A stretch of DNA of 64,000 nt from Corallibacter vietnamensis. Lineage in GTDB: Bacteria > Bacteroidota > Bacteroidia > Flavobacteriales > Flavobacteriaceae. The notes under the pieces are model-generated. The model did not search any database and was not told where the DNA came from. It saw nothing but the letters and a program-made list of their open reading frames with translations. The translations under genes and the position numbers were made by a program. This document shows positions 1 to 8,430 of this stretch, in pieces. The first letter of the stretch is position 1, and every line of letters begins with the position of its first letter. The DNA lies in contig NZ_BAABBI010000001.1 of NCBI RefSeq assembly GCF_039537875.1, positions 1,116,001 to 1,180,000 of the forward strand, written 5' to 3'.

Positions 1-339
1 AAAACCGCAGTTGCTAAATCTTTAATTCAGGAGAATAATAGTAAACTTAATTTAGATCAAGCAAAACTAAATTTAGAATCTAACGTACAACGAGCTTTTA
101 CAGATGCTCAAGCAGCATATAAAGCGTTTTTAGCAGCAAAAAAATCATTAGAATCACAAGAATTAGCTTTTAAAAACTCTCAAGAACGTTATAATATTGG
201 AGCGATGAATGCATTTGATTTAGAACAGACAAGAATTCGATTAGTAAATGCTCAAGCTTCATTGATAAATGCAAAATATGATTTTGTATTTAAAACAAAA
301 GTATTAGATTTCTACCTTGGTAAACCTTTGACAGAATAA
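1..339 (+). CDS. TolC-family outer membrane efflux protein, C-terminal part (5' end outside window)
   Basis: The frame is open from base 1 to a TAA at 337-339 and gives the last 112 residues. They are long amphipathic alpha-helices rich in Ala, Gln, Asn and Lys, containing the segment ERYNIGAMNAFDLEQTRIRL followed by VNAQASLINAKYDF. This is the usual shape of the last helical hairpin of TolC/OEP proteins, which form the outer-membrane exit duct of tripartite efflux or type I secretion systems. tsaB begins two bases after the stop, so the two are probably co-transcribed. The efflux partners (membrane fusion protein, inner-membrane pump) would lie before the window. Family assignment is firm; substrate is unknown. 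Confidence 0.8.
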   Translation, partial: KTAVAKSLIQENNSKLNLDQAKLNLESNVQRAFTDAQAAYKAFLAAKKSLESQELAFKNSQERYNIGAMNAFDLEQTRIRLVNAQASLINAKYDFVFKTKVLDFYLGKPLTE

Positions 340-341
340 TT

Positions 342-1016
342 TTGGCACTTATACTAAACATAGAAACAGCAACAACAAACTGTTCAGTCTCTCTTTCAAA
401 AAAAGGAGAGACTTTTGCTTTAAAAGAAGATTACAATAACGGTTATTCACATGCCGAACGCTTACACGTGTTTATAGATACACTACTTAAAGAAAATAAC
501 ATTGAGCCTTCACAGCTTGACGCTATAGCTATAAGTAAAGGGCCTGGATCTTATACAGGACTTCGTATAGGTGTGTCTGCAGCAAAAGGGCTTTGTTTTG
601 CATTAAATAAGCCGTTAATAGCAGTTTCAACATTAGAGGCTTTAGCACACCAAGTTAAAGCAAAAAACGGTGTTATAGTACCAATGCTTGACGCAAGGCG
701 TATGGAGGCTTATACGGCTGTTTTTGATGCTGATTATAAACCTATTCAGGATATAGAGGCAAAAATTATTGAAACAACATCTTTTAGTACATATTTAGAA
801 AGCGGAACTGTTTACTTTATTGGTAACGCGGTAGAAAAAACTAAAACAGTTGTGACTCATAAAAATGCCGTTTTTATTGAAGATAAATTACCATCGGCAA
901 GTAGTATGAGTTTATTAGCTTATAATAAATATAAAATAAGCGACGTAGAAGACGTCGCTTATTTTGAACCATATTACTTAAAAGATTTTGTTGCTATAAA
1001 GCCAAAATCTAAATAA
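342..1016 (+). CDS. tsaB: tRNA threonylcarbamoyladenosine biosynthesis protein TsaB
   Basis: A 224-residue protein of the ASKHA fold. It opens with LILNIETATTNCSVSL and carries SKGPGSYTGLRIGVSAAKG at about 65-83, the signature of TsaB (YeaZ). TsaB is the non-catalytic partner of TsaD in the complex that makes t6A37 on ANN-decoding tRNAs. The start is a TTG at 342: no ATG is available and family members begin at exactly this residue. The gene sits two bases after the TolC-like stop. Its last 84 bases contain a perfect 14-bp inverted repeat (see separate entry). It converges with the mscS gene on the other strand, only 5 bases away. Confidence 0.93.
   Translation: MALILNIETATTNCSVSLSKKGETFALKEDYNNGYSHAERLHVFIDTLLKENNIEPSQLDAIAISKGPGSYTGLRIGVSAAKGLCFALNKPLIAVSTLEALAHQVKAKNGVIVPMLDARRMEAYTAVFDADYKPIQDIEAKIIETTSFSTYLESGTVYFIGNAVEKTKTVVTHKNAVFIEDKLPSASSMSLLAYNKYKISDVEDVAYFEPYYLKDFVAIKPKSK
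933..965 (-). terminator. Perfect 14-bp inverted repeat inside the 3' end of tsaB; probable terminator of the convergent mscS gene
   Basis: AAAATAAGCGACGT at 933-946 is followed by a 5-base loop and its exact reverse complement at 952-965. Read on the minus strand the hairpin ends in TTTT and is followed by ATATTTATTAT. It lies about 57 bases past the mscS stop, so it fits a factor-independent terminator for mscS embedded in the opposing gene. On the plus strand it lies upstream of the tsaB stop and would act inside the coding region. Confidence 0.5.
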
Positions 1017-1021
1017 AAGTT

Positions 1022-1834
1022 TTATTCACCTTTATGAATTTCTACTTGATGTGGATAAGGTATTTCAATACCAGCAGCATCAAGCGCTTCTTTAGTTTGT
1101 TCTGTTACATCAAAGTAAACAGCCCAGTAATCTTCAGTTTTAGACCAAGGTCTTACAGCAAAATTAATAGAACTGTCTGCCAACTCTAATACCGTAACAG
1201 CAGGTGCAGGATCTTTTAAAACTTTAGGGTGCGATGTAAGTACATTCATTAGTACTTCTTTGGTTTGTTTTATGTCAGACTCATAGCCCACACCAAACAC
1301 TAAATCTACACGTCTTGTTCCTTCAGTTGAATAGTTTACAATATTACCGTTAGATAAAGCACCGTTAGGAATAATAATTTCTTTATTTGATAAGCCTGTT
1401 AATTTTGTAGTAAATATTTCTATTTCTTTAACAACACCTATCTCTCCTTGAGCTTCTATTAGGTCACCTATTTTAATAGGTTTAAAAATCATTAATAAAA
1501 CGCCACCAGCAAAGTTGCCTAGAGACCCTTGAAGCGCCATACCTACAGCTAGTCCAGCAGCAGCTAATACAGCAGCAAATGATGTGGTTGGCACGCCCAA
1601 TACACCTAATAGTGTTATAACTAGCAATATCTTTAATCCCCAACTTAATAGGTTTATTAAGAATTTTTGAAGGCTTTCATCATAATTGCTTTTTGTCATA
1701 AGTTTTTTAGTAGCATTCATGATTTTTTTAATAATCCACGAGCCAACTATCCAAAATACAATTGCGCCAATGACTTTTAAGCCGTATTCGGTTGCAAATT
1801 CAACGGCTGTGTTTGTCCATTTTTCTAAATCCAT
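1022..1834 (-). CDS. mscS: Small-conductance mechanosensitive channel, MscS family
   Basis: A 270-residue inner-membrane protein, the short three-helix form of MscS (E. coli MscS has 286 residues). Hydrophobic segments lie near residues 14-34 and 60-80. The pore-lining helix is rich in Ala and Gly (AAVLAAAGLAVGMALQGSLG) at about 87-106 and is followed by NFAGGVLLMIFKPIKIGD, the start of the cytoplasmic beta domain. The channel releases solutes on hypo-osmotic shock. The ATG at 1834 is the only sensible start. The next gene upstream on this strand (DUF1304) ends about 100 bases away, so it may be its own unit. Confidence 0.93.
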   Translation of the reverse strand: MDLEKWTNTAVEFATEYGLKVIGAIVFWIVGSWIIKKIMNATKKLMTKSNYDESLQKFLINLLSWGLKILLVITLLGVLGVPTTSFAAVLAAAGLAVGMALQGSLGNFAGGVLLMIFKPIKIGDLIEAQGEIGVVKEIEIFTTKLTGLSNKEIIIPNGALSNGNIVNYSTEGTRRVDLVFGVGYESDIKQTKEVLMNVLTSHPKVLKDPAPAVTVLELADSSINFAVRPWSKTEDYWAVYFDVTEQTKEALDAAGIEIPYPHQVEIHKGE

Positions 1835-1936
1835 GTTTTTGTTTTAAATTAATTAATATGTAAAAATAATAAAGTGATAAACACTTAAATTTAATATAAG
1901 GTTAAAAATTGAAACACAAAATTCTATGTGTTGAAT

Positions 1937-2299
1937 TTATGTTAATAGTACTAGAATAAGTGTCATAATAGCTGGAACGGCTTGAATATAAAATAACGTA
2001 ATCTTTTTTGTAGAATATGCACCGTATATACCAGCTATAGAAACACAAGTCAAAAAGAAAACAGCAAAATTCATATTGTTGTTTAACAGTGCGTAAATAA
2101 TACCAGCAGCAAGAAAACCATTGTATAAACCTTGGTTGGCTGCTAATACTTTTGTGTCTTCAGCAAATTCCTTTGATTTTAACCCAAATGCTTTTATGCC
2201 TTTTTTTGTTGTCCAAAGAAACATTTCTAAATATAAAAAGTACAAATGTTCAAAAGCAATAAACCCTAAAAGTATATATATCAATAACGTCATAGTCAT
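1937..2299 (-). CDS. DUF1304 family membrane protein
   Basis: A 120-residue protein with four predicted membrane helices. It matches the DUF1304 pattern: LGFIAFEHLYFLYLEMFLW near the N-terminus, then NQGLYNGFLAAGI in the middle, and a hydrophobic C-terminus. The biochemical role of the family is unknown. Two ATGs (2299 and 2293) compete; either adds only two residues. It is separated from the upstream dodecin gene by a terminator-like hairpin whose U-run ends a few bases before this start, so it probably has a weak promoter of its own or depends on read-through. Confidence 0.85.
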   Translation of the reverse strand: MTMTLLIYILLGFIAFEHLYFLYLEMFLWTTKKGIKAFGLKSKEFAEDTKVLAANQGLYNGFLAAGIIYALLNNNMNFAVFFLTCVSIAGIYGAYSTKKITLFYIQAVPAIMTLILVLLT

Positions 2300-2302
2300 A
2301 AA

Positions 2303-2334
2303 AACAAAAAACCACCTTTTTACAGGTGATTTTT
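2303..2334 (-). terminator. Factor-independent terminator after the dodecin gene
   Basis: On the minus strand AAATCACC pairs with GGTGGTTT around a short A-rich loop (arms near 2325-2333 and 2309-2318), followed by a T-rich run. It lies directly after the dodecin stop and directly before the DUF1304 start. Confidence 0.6.
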
Positions 2335-2340
2335 TATAGG

Positions 2341-2541
2341 TTATTTAACTTCAAAAGTGAGTTTTAGATTTACTCTAAATTCTGTTACATTATCACCATT
2401 TACAATGGCGCTTTGGTCTTGAACATAAACAGAACGTATGTTTTTTACTGTTTTAGAGGCTTCTTTTACAGCCTTTTTAGTTGCGTCTTCCCAGCTCTTA
2501 TCAGAGTTTGATAAGACTTCTATAACTTTTAATACTGCCAT
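2341..2541 (-). CDS. Dodecin family flavin-binding protein
   Basis: A 66-residue protein with the complete dodecin pattern: AVLKVIEVLSNSDKSWEDA, then KEASKTVKNIRSVYV, then NVTEFRVNLKLTFEVK. Dodecins assemble as dodecameric shells that store or buffer flavins. In the segment where many bacterial dodecins have Gly-Ala-Trp-Val, with the Trp stacking on the flavin, this protein has Ser-Val-Tyr-Val, so a Tyr replaces the Trp. That change is judged from memory of the family alignment. The gene is followed by a clear terminator and stands alone between the Nfu and DUF1304 genes. Confidence 0.9.
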   Translation of the reverse strand: MAVLKVIEVLSNSDKSWEDATKKAVKEASKTVKNIRSVYVQDQSAIVNGDNVTEFRVNLKLTFEVK

Positions 2542-2615
2542 GATTTTGTCGTTTATAAGTATACTTTTAAAGTTACTTATTTTTTTGACACCATAAAAGC
2601 TATTTAGTCACTTAT

Positions 2616-3518
2616 TTAGCCGTTTATAGCTTCTACAGTAGAAATTTTTCCTTGCAACATTTCTTTAAGCATATTTTCTATACCGCTTTTTAGAGTAAAT
2701 GTTGAAGACGGACAACCACTACAAGCACCTTGTAAAATAACTTTTACAACTTTACTATCTGGATTGTAAGATTCAAACTGAATATTTCCACCATCGCTAG
2801 CTACAGCAGGTTTTACATATTCTTCAAGAATATTTACAATTTCTTTTGACGTATCATCAAGCGCCTCAAAAGACTCGTCTAGTTGTTCAGTTGTTTTCTT
2901 TAAAACTTGTTGTGCATCTGGTTTTAAAATTTCTTTACCTTGCTCGATATAGCTTCTTATAAACTCACGAATTTCCATTGTAATATCTGTCCAATTTGCC
3001 ATGTCATATTTTGTAATAGACACATAGTTTTCATCAAAGAAAACAGCTTTCACAAAAGGAAAATGGAATAATTCGCTAGCCAAAGGAGACACAATGGCTT
3101 CATCAATAGAAGTAAATTCATAAGATGTTGTAACAAGCTTTTTGTTTGCAACAAATTTCATGGTTGCAGGATTTGGTGTGCTTTCCGCATATACTGTTAC
3201 GGGAACCTTTTTAGGTTGAGCATCTTCTTCTACAACAACGCCTCCATTATTTAAGAATGCTTCAATTTGTTGTGCTACTTCTTCTTGTACATCTTTCCAC
3301 TCAACAATATTGTAGCGCTCTACAGCTATAAAATTACCAGAAATGTAAACTTTTTTTACAAACGGTAAGTAAAATAACTGTTGCGCTAACGGAGAGTTTT
3401 TAGCATCATCTATGTTGTTAAATTCAAAACTTTGATGTTGGGTAATAAAGGTGTTTACCTCAAATTTTATTATGGTATGATTGTTAGTTTCTTTTATTGA
3501 AACTTGATATTGACTCAT
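2616..3518 (-). CDS. Nfu-type iron-sulfur cluster scaffold with duplicated N-terminal domain
   Basis: A 300-residue protein with three parts. Residues about 1-100 and 107-205 are two copies of the Nfu N-terminal domain. Each contains the SPLA..LF.PFVK core; only the second keeps the STPNPATMKF motif. Residues about 220-300 form the NifU C-terminal domain with the cluster-binding CSGC at 266-269 (GACSGCPSST). It should carry and transfer Fe-S clusters to cytoplasmic apoproteins. The gene is transcribed divergently from porP with a 248-bp spacer. The double N-terminal domain is known in Bacteroidota but unusual elsewhere. Confidence 0.9.
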   Translation of the reverse strand: MSQYQVSIKETNNHTIIKFEVNTFITQHQSFEFNNIDDAKNSPLAQQLFYLPFVKKVYISGNFIAVERYNIVEWKDVQEEVAQQIEAFLNNGGVVVEEDAQPKKVPVTVYAESTPNPATMKFVANKKLVTTSYEFTSIDEAIVSPLASELFHFPFVKAVFFDENYVSITKYDMANWTDITMEIREFIRSYIEQGKEILKPDAQQVLKKTTEQLDESFEALDDTSKEIVNILEEYVKPAVASDGGNIQFESYNPDSKVVKVILQGACSGCPSSTFTLKSGIENMLKEMLQGKISTVEAING

Positions 3519-3620
3519 TTTATTTTTTTTACAAAAATACTAAAAGTTAACTTCAGTTATCCATATATTTGGCCATTATTGTTTTTTTGAAAAAAAATCG
3601 ATTTAAAAATTCAGAATATT

Positions 3621-3674
3621 AAAAGGCTTTAACTATTATGATGCCTTTTGTAAAAAGTAAATTTTATATATTTG
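3621..3674 (+). promoter_or_regulatory. Promoter of the PorP/SprF gene with an overlapping hairpin
   Basis: A perfect flavobacterial -7 box TATATTTG lies at 3667-3674, with TTG at 3648-3650, a spacing of 16 that is slightly short. AAAAGGC at 3621-3627 is repeated inverted as GCCTTTT at 3643-3649, so a 7-bp dyad abuts the -33 element. The leader of about 90 bases also holds a CAGAC/GTCTG hairpin just before the start codon. The rest of the 248-bp spacer shows nothing else recognisable. Confidence 0.5.
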
Positions 3675-3766
3675 GCTTCTGATTATAATTTTATGGTCAA
3701 AAACAAGTTTATATAAGATAAAAACAGACGATAAGTTTTAATCAGTCTGCCCTGAAAACTAAATTT

Positions 3767-4768
3767 ATGATGTTGAAAAGATTCTACATATTAGTATCAG
3801 TGATATTTTTCACACAATTTGCAAACTCTCAAGAAGGACTTCCTGTTTATACAGATTATCTAACAGATAACTATTATTTAATTCATCCATCTATGGCAGG
3901 TGCAGCAAATTGTGCTAAAATAAGAATGACAGGTCGCCAGCAATGGTTTGGTCATGAAGATGCGCCTAAACTTTTAACAATAAGTGCTAATGGAAGAATA
4001 GGAGATTCACAATCAGGTATTGGTGCTATTTTTTATTCAGATAAAAATGGTTACCATTCTCAAAACGGTGCGTATGTAACGTATGCACACCATATTATGT
4101 TTTCAAGAAGTGAGTTAGACTTAAACATGTTATCGTTTGGTTTAAGCGTAGGTGCTATTCAATATAAACTTGACGAAACTGCGTTTGTAAACGAACCTTT
4201 CGATCCTATTATTGCAGGTATAGAACAAAGTTCTACTAATTTTAATATGGATTTTGGTTTCTCTTACCACTTGTATAACTTTTATGCACACGCTACGGTA
4301 AAAAACATTTTAAAAAATGAAGGTATAAATAATGATCGTCAGTTTACTAGTAATTTAAGACGTTATTTAGTATCTGCCGGAACTGTGTTTGGCAAATATG
4401 GTAGTGAGTGGTCTTATGAACCATCACTTATGTATCAATATAAAGATGCTACAAAAGAATCATCTATAGATGTTAATGCAAAAGTTTACAAAGAAATGGA
4501 GTTTGGTAAGCTTTGGGCAGGTTTGTCTTACAGACGTAGTTTTGATGGTGCTGAATATTATGAGAATGGCAGCGTAAGCAGTCAAAAACTTCAGTATTTT
4601 TCACCACTTGTAGGTGTAAACTATAACAATTTCATGTTTGCTTATACGTATGCTTATCAAGCAAACTCTGTAGTGTTTAATAATAGTGGTTTTCATCAAA
4701 TAACGCTTGGTTATAACTTTAACTGTAGAAAAGAGCGTTACCACTGTAATTGTCCTGCAGTAAACTAA
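3767..4768 (+). CDS. PorP/SprF family type IX secretion system membrane protein
   Basis: A 333-residue beta-barrel protein. It has a signal peptide (MMLKRFYILVSVIFFTQFANSQ) and then the PorP opening PVYTDYLTDNYYLIHPSMAG, ending in a strand with aromatic residues. Members are outer-membrane partners of gliding or type IX secretion machinery, often paired with a large cell-surface adhesin (SprB-type) and its C-terminal domain. No adhesin gene is adjacent here, which suggests a lone paralogue. An alternative start one codon later (second Met) is possible. The gene has its own promoter and a strong terminator, so it is monocistronic. Confidence 0.88.
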   Translation: MMLKRFYILVSVIFFTQFANSQEGLPVYTDYLTDNYYLIHPSMAGAANCAKIRMTGRQQWFGHEDAPKLLTISANGRIGDSQSGIGAIFYSDKNGYHSQNGAYVTYAHHIMFSRSELDLNMLSFGLSVGAIQYKLDETAFVNEPFDPIIAGIEQSSTNFNMDFGFSYHLYNFYAHATVKNILKNEGINNDRQFTSNLRRYLVSAGTVFGKYGSEWSYEPSLMYQYKDATKESSIDVNAKVYKEMEFGKLWAGLSYRRSFDGAEYYENGSVSSQKLQYFSPLVGVNYNNFMFAYTYAYQANSVVFNNSGFHQITLGYNFNCRKERYHCNCPAVN

Positions 4769-4790
4769 TGATTCATCTTATTATAAAATA

Positions 4791-4830
4791 AAAAAGCGCC
4801 TTGAACTTATATTCAAGGCGCTTTTTTTAT
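4791..4830 (+). terminator. Strong factor-independent terminator after porP
   Basis: AAAAGCGCCTTGAA and TTCAAGGCGCTTTT form a perfect 14-bp stem around a 6-base loop, followed by a T-run, about 25 bases after the porP stop. Confidence 0.9.
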
Positions 4831-4992
4831 TTAAAAACTATGAATGAGTAAATAGGTTGTTAAAATGAGTGATACTATATACTTATTTAGTTATACCTTG
4901 TAATTGCATATTAAAGCTTTTAATTCCGGCTACAGGCTATTTTATTTTATCAGTTAAAGTGCGTAAGTTTATATTTTGAAGCCAATATTTAC

Positions 4993-7152
4993 ATGAAAAT
5001 AGTTTTAAAGTGTATCATTTTTTTTGTTGTTTACTTACAGGTAAACAGCTTGTCTGCTCAAAGATTTAAGTCGTTAAACAACGATGAGATTTTTACAGTA
5101 AGAGGCTCTGTAACAGAAAAAGATACTAGAAAACCCATAGCAAAAGTAAATATAGAAGTAAATGGCGGAGCTTACACAACAACCAATATAGCTGGAGACT
5201 TTAGAATTCAGGTTAAATATGGCGATGAGCTTATAATTAGACACAAAGATTTCAATACCATTTATTACACTATTAATAGCCGAGAGCGTATAGATGTAAT
5301 TGTAGAGCCTGCTATTACATCAAGCTCTGTAAAAAGCAAATATAAAAGCCCTAAACAGTTCAATGCCTTAATAGACTCTGCGTTGGTATATCTCAAATCT
5401 GATGCAGAAAAAAGTATTCAATTTGTAACAGAAGCCTTAGCAGAGAGTAAGTCTGTAAAGCAAAATTCAGAAGTTTATGAAGTTTTAGGAGATGTTAACG
5501 CATACTGGAAACAATACGATTTAGCAATATCAAATTACCGAATAAGCCTCAATAATGTGCAAACTAATGAAGTAAAGTTAAAATTGGCCAAAGCATATGA
5601 ACTTAATGGTAACTACCAAGAGAGTATTGAGCTTTATAATTCACTAGAAGAGCCAGAGCTATCTAATTGGCAAATAACAACAAAGTACGAAGGTCTTGCA
5701 GATGTTTATTTAAAAACAGAAGATTTAAAAACAGCCTTAAATACCTATAAAAAAGCTCTTGAAATAGCCAAGGATAAAAAACTATCACCTAAAATAACCG
5801 ATTTAAATTCTAAAATAGCCCAGGCTTATGAAAAAATGGGTGCTACAAATTTAGCAGAATCTTTTTACAAATCTGCAATGAGTTTAGCCTCACAACAAAG
5901 TAAGAAACGTGCAGTAGAAGAGAAAGAAAAGGTTGCCGAGTTTCAAAGTAAAAATAACGCTATTGAAGCTGAAATTGCCTTGAGAGAAGAAGTTGTAAAG
6001 GACGTTCAGGATATTGAAAAAGATTCAATTATTTCAAATGATAGCCCAATAACAATTCAAAAGCAAAACTATAAAATAGGTACAGCTTATGCCATGCAAA
6101 ATGATTATGAAAAAGCCATTCCGTACTTAAAGAAGAGTATTGAGGTTGCCGAAGATAAAGAAGATTTGGTCATTCAAAAAGATGCTACAAGAAAGCTTTC
6201 TGAAGTATATCGTGATGCAGGAGATTATAACAAAGCACTATCTACAGCAAAAGTTTACGAACGATTAGTTGACGAACTTTATATAAAAAAGGAACAAGAA
6301 ATTATACAAGCAGCAAGATTTAGTAGAGATTTAGCAAATAAGCAAAATCGTATAATGAGTCTGGAAAATGAACGCCAACTTGCTGAAAGCAAGTATCAGT
6401 TAACTGCCGAGCGAAATAAGCGTCAAAAACTTGTAATTTACTCACTTATTGGAGGTTTAGTTTTACTATTGGTTACAGCATATTTTATGTTTAAATACAT
6501 AAAACAACAACGTCTTGCAAACAATTTATTGGCATTAAAATCTTTGCGAAGTCAAATGAATCCGCATTTTATTTTTAATGCTTTAAACTCGGTAAATAGC
6601 TTTATAGCTACAAACGATGAGCGTACCGCAAACAAGTATTTGTCAGATTTTTCAACCTTAATGCGTACTGTTTTAGAAAACAGTGAAAAAGACTTTATTC
6701 CCTTAGAGAAAGAAATTGAGCTACTAGAGTTATATACCAAGTTAGAACATTTTCGTTTTCAAGATAAGTTTGATTATTCCATTATTGTAAATGACAATGT
6801 TGAGGTAGAAGATTTTCAAATTCCACCAATGTTACTTCAGCCATATATAGAGAATGCGGTATGGCATGGCTTGCGTTACAAAACCGAAAAAGGTTTGTTA
6901 CAAATTGTAGTTAGTAAAAAAACAGCGTCAGAAATCACGATAACAATAACCGATAATGGAGTAGGAAGAGCCCGATCTAGATCTCTTAAAACAGATCATC
7001 AGAAAAAACAAAAATCTACAGCTATGAATAACATAAAAAAACGTGTAAATATCTTAAATACGATGTATAAAGATAAAGTAGATGTATTTGTAGATGATTT
7101 ATCAAACGCTCAAGATACAGGAACAAAAGTGGTTGTTACGTTAAGGAAATAA
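4993..7152 (+). CDS. Periplasmic TPR sensor histidine kinase, LytS-type
   Basis: A 719-residue protein. A signal peptide (1-22) is followed by a carboxypeptidase-regulatory-like beta domain (about 35-95: TVRGSVTEKDTRKPIAKVNI). TPR repeats cover about 125-300 and 360-430 and a coiled coil runs to 480. One membrane helix (about 482-503) leads to a His_kinase domain with the phospho-acceptor H525 in QMNPHFIFNALNS. A HATPase region follows (PYIENAVWHGL, DNGVGR). The sensor part is therefore periplasmic and tetratricopeptide-based, a build typical of Bacteroidota. The LytTR response regulator follows 14 bases later and is the obvious partner. The signal sensed is unknown. Confidence 0.88.
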   Translation: MKIVLKCIIFFVVYLQVNSLSAQRFKSLNNDEIFTVRGSVTEKDTRKPIAKVNIEVNGGAYTTTNIAGDFRIQVKYGDELIIRHKDFNTIYYTINSRERIDVIVEPAITSSSVKSKYKSPKQFNALIDSALVYLKSDAEKSIQFVTEALAESKSVKQNSEVYEVLGDVNAYWKQYDLAISNYRISLNNVQTNEVKLKLAKAYELNGNYQESIELYNSLEEPELSNWQITTKYEGLADVYLKTEDLKTALNTYKKALEIAKDKKLSPKITDLNSKIAQAYEKMGATNLAESFYKSAMSLASQQSKKRAVEEKEKVAEFQSKNNAIEAEIALREEVVKDVQDIEKDSIISNDSPITIQKQNYKIGTAYAMQNDYEKAIPYLKKSIEVAEDKEDLVIQKDATRKLSEVYRDAGDYNKALSTAKVYERLVDELYIKKEQEIIQAARFSRDLANKQNRIMSLENERQLAESKYQLTAERNKRQKLVIYSLIGGLVLLLVTAYFMFKYIKQQRLANNLLALKSLRSQMNPHFIFNALNSVNSFIATNDERTANKYLSDFSTLMRTVLENSEKDFIPLEKEIELLELYTKLEHFRFQDKFDYSIIVNDNVEVEDFQIPPMLLQPYIENAVWHGLRYKTEKGLLQIVVSKKTASEITITITDNGVGRARSRSLKTDHQKKQKSTAMNNIKKRVNILNTMYKDKVDVFVDDLSNAQDTGTKVVVTLRK

Positions 7153-7166
7153 AGAAAATTAAACTT

Positions 7167-7901
7167 ATGAAACTAAACGCTATAATAGTAGAAGATGAAG
7201 CTGCAAGTAGAGATATTTTAAGAAATTATCTTAAAAAATATTGCCCCAATGTAAATGTTATTGGAGAAGCTGAAAATATTGAAGAAGGTTTGGTACTTAT
7301 TAGAAATCATGACTTGGATGTTGTTTTTCTAGATGTAGAAATGCCTTACGGAAATGCTTTTGATCTATTGGATAAGGTAGGTGATGTAGCTTTTGAAACC
7401 ATTTTTGTGACCGCTTATAATCATTATGCAATAGATGCGCTAAACGCACACGCTTCGTATTATTTAATGAAACCTATTTCCATAGATGAGCTTATAAAAG
7501 CCGTTGATTATGTAACAGAAATAAAAACCAAAGAACAAGCTTTGCAAGATCAGGTGTTAGTGCCAAAAACAACACAGATAAATGGGAAGGTAACTATACC
7601 GCAGCAAGATGGTTTTGAGATTATTAATACAGCCGACATTCTATTTTGTAAAGCTGATGATAACTATACAGAAATATATCTTACTACCAATAAGAAAAAA
7701 GTAGTAAGTAAAACATTAAAACATTTTGAAGATACTTTAAGCAACGATAGTTTTGTAAGAGTACATAAATCATATTTAGTAAATATCAATGAAGTTGTAA
7801 AGTATGTTAAAGGAAAAGGCGGTAGTGTTGTTTTAAGTAACGGAAAAGAAATACTAGTATCTGCTTCAAAAAAGTCTAATTTATTGTCTTACTTTAAATA
7901 A
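7167..7901 (+). CDS. LytTR family response regulator
   Basis: A 244-residue two-domain regulator. The receiver domain spans 1-120 with acidic pocket residues EDE at 9-11, phospho-acceptor D56 (VVFLDVEMP) and K102 in the LMKPIS motif. The LytTR DNA-binding domain spans about 140-243 (ILFCKADDNYTEIYL ... FVRVHKSYLVNI). It is co-transcribed with the kinase upstream (14-base gap) and should be phosphorylated by H525 of that kinase. Target genes are not shown by the sequence. Confidence 0.92.
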   Translation: MKLNAIIVEDEAASRDILRNYLKKYCPNVNVIGEAENIEEGLVLIRNHDLDVVFLDVEMPYGNAFDLLDKVGDVAFETIFVTAYNHYAIDALNAHASYYLMKPISIDELIKAVDYVTEIKTKEQALQDQVLVPKTTQINGKVTIPQQDGFEIINTADILFCKADDNYTEIYLTTNKKKVVSKTLKHFEDTLSNDSFVRVHKSYLVNINEVVKYVKGKGGSVVLSNGKEILVSASKKSNLLSYFK

Positions 7902-7913
7902 AAAATAATACAA

Positions 7914-8426
7914 ATGCCAATCATAAAACCAGTAAAAGGAAAACAACCACAAATACCAGACGATTGCTACATCGCAGAAAATGCCACTATTGTAGGAGAA
8001 GTGATTATGGGAAATACATGTAGCGTTTGGTTCAATGCTGTTATACGAGGCGATGTTCATTTTATAAAAATGGGTAATAAAGTAAACGTACAAGATGGCG
8101 CTGTAATTCATGCAACGTATCAAAAGTCACCAACAACTATAGGTAATAATGTATCTATTGGTCATAACGCCATTGTACATGGTTGTACTATTCATGATAA
8201 TGTGCTCATTGGTATGGGAAGCATTGTTATGGACGATTGTGTTATTGAAAGTAATAGTATTATTGCGGCAGGAGCAGTTGTTACACAAAACACTAGAGTA
8301 GAAGCAGGAAGCATTTATGCGGGTGTTCCAGCAAAAAAAGTCAAGGATATAAGTAAGGAATTAATTTCTGGAGAGATTGACCGTATTGCTAATAACTATG
8401 TGAAGTATTCTAGTTGGTTTAAATAG
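7914..8426 (+). CDS. Gamma carbonic anhydrase family protein (left-handed beta-helix)
   Basis: A 170-residue hexapeptide-repeat protein. The three metal-ligand histidines expected for gamma-class enzymes are present at H66 (GAVIHAT), H84 and H89 (SIGHNAIVHG), and the RGD turn (VIRGDVH) is kept. The family trimerises and binds Zn or Fe. Many members (YrdA, PaaY, CaiE-like) have weak or other activity, so true carbonic anhydrase function is not certain. It follows the response regulator by 12 bases and converges on murI with a 4-base gap. Confidence 0.88.
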   Translation: MPIIKPVKGKQPQIPDDCYIAENATIVGEVIMGNTCSVWFNAVIRGDVHFIKMGNKVNVQDGAVIHATYQKSPTTIGNNVSIGHNAIVHGCTIHDNVLIGMGSIVMDDCVIESNSIIAAGAVVTQNTRVEAGSIYAGVPAKKVKDISKELISGEIDRIANNYVKYSSWFK

Positions 8427-8430
8427 AGAA

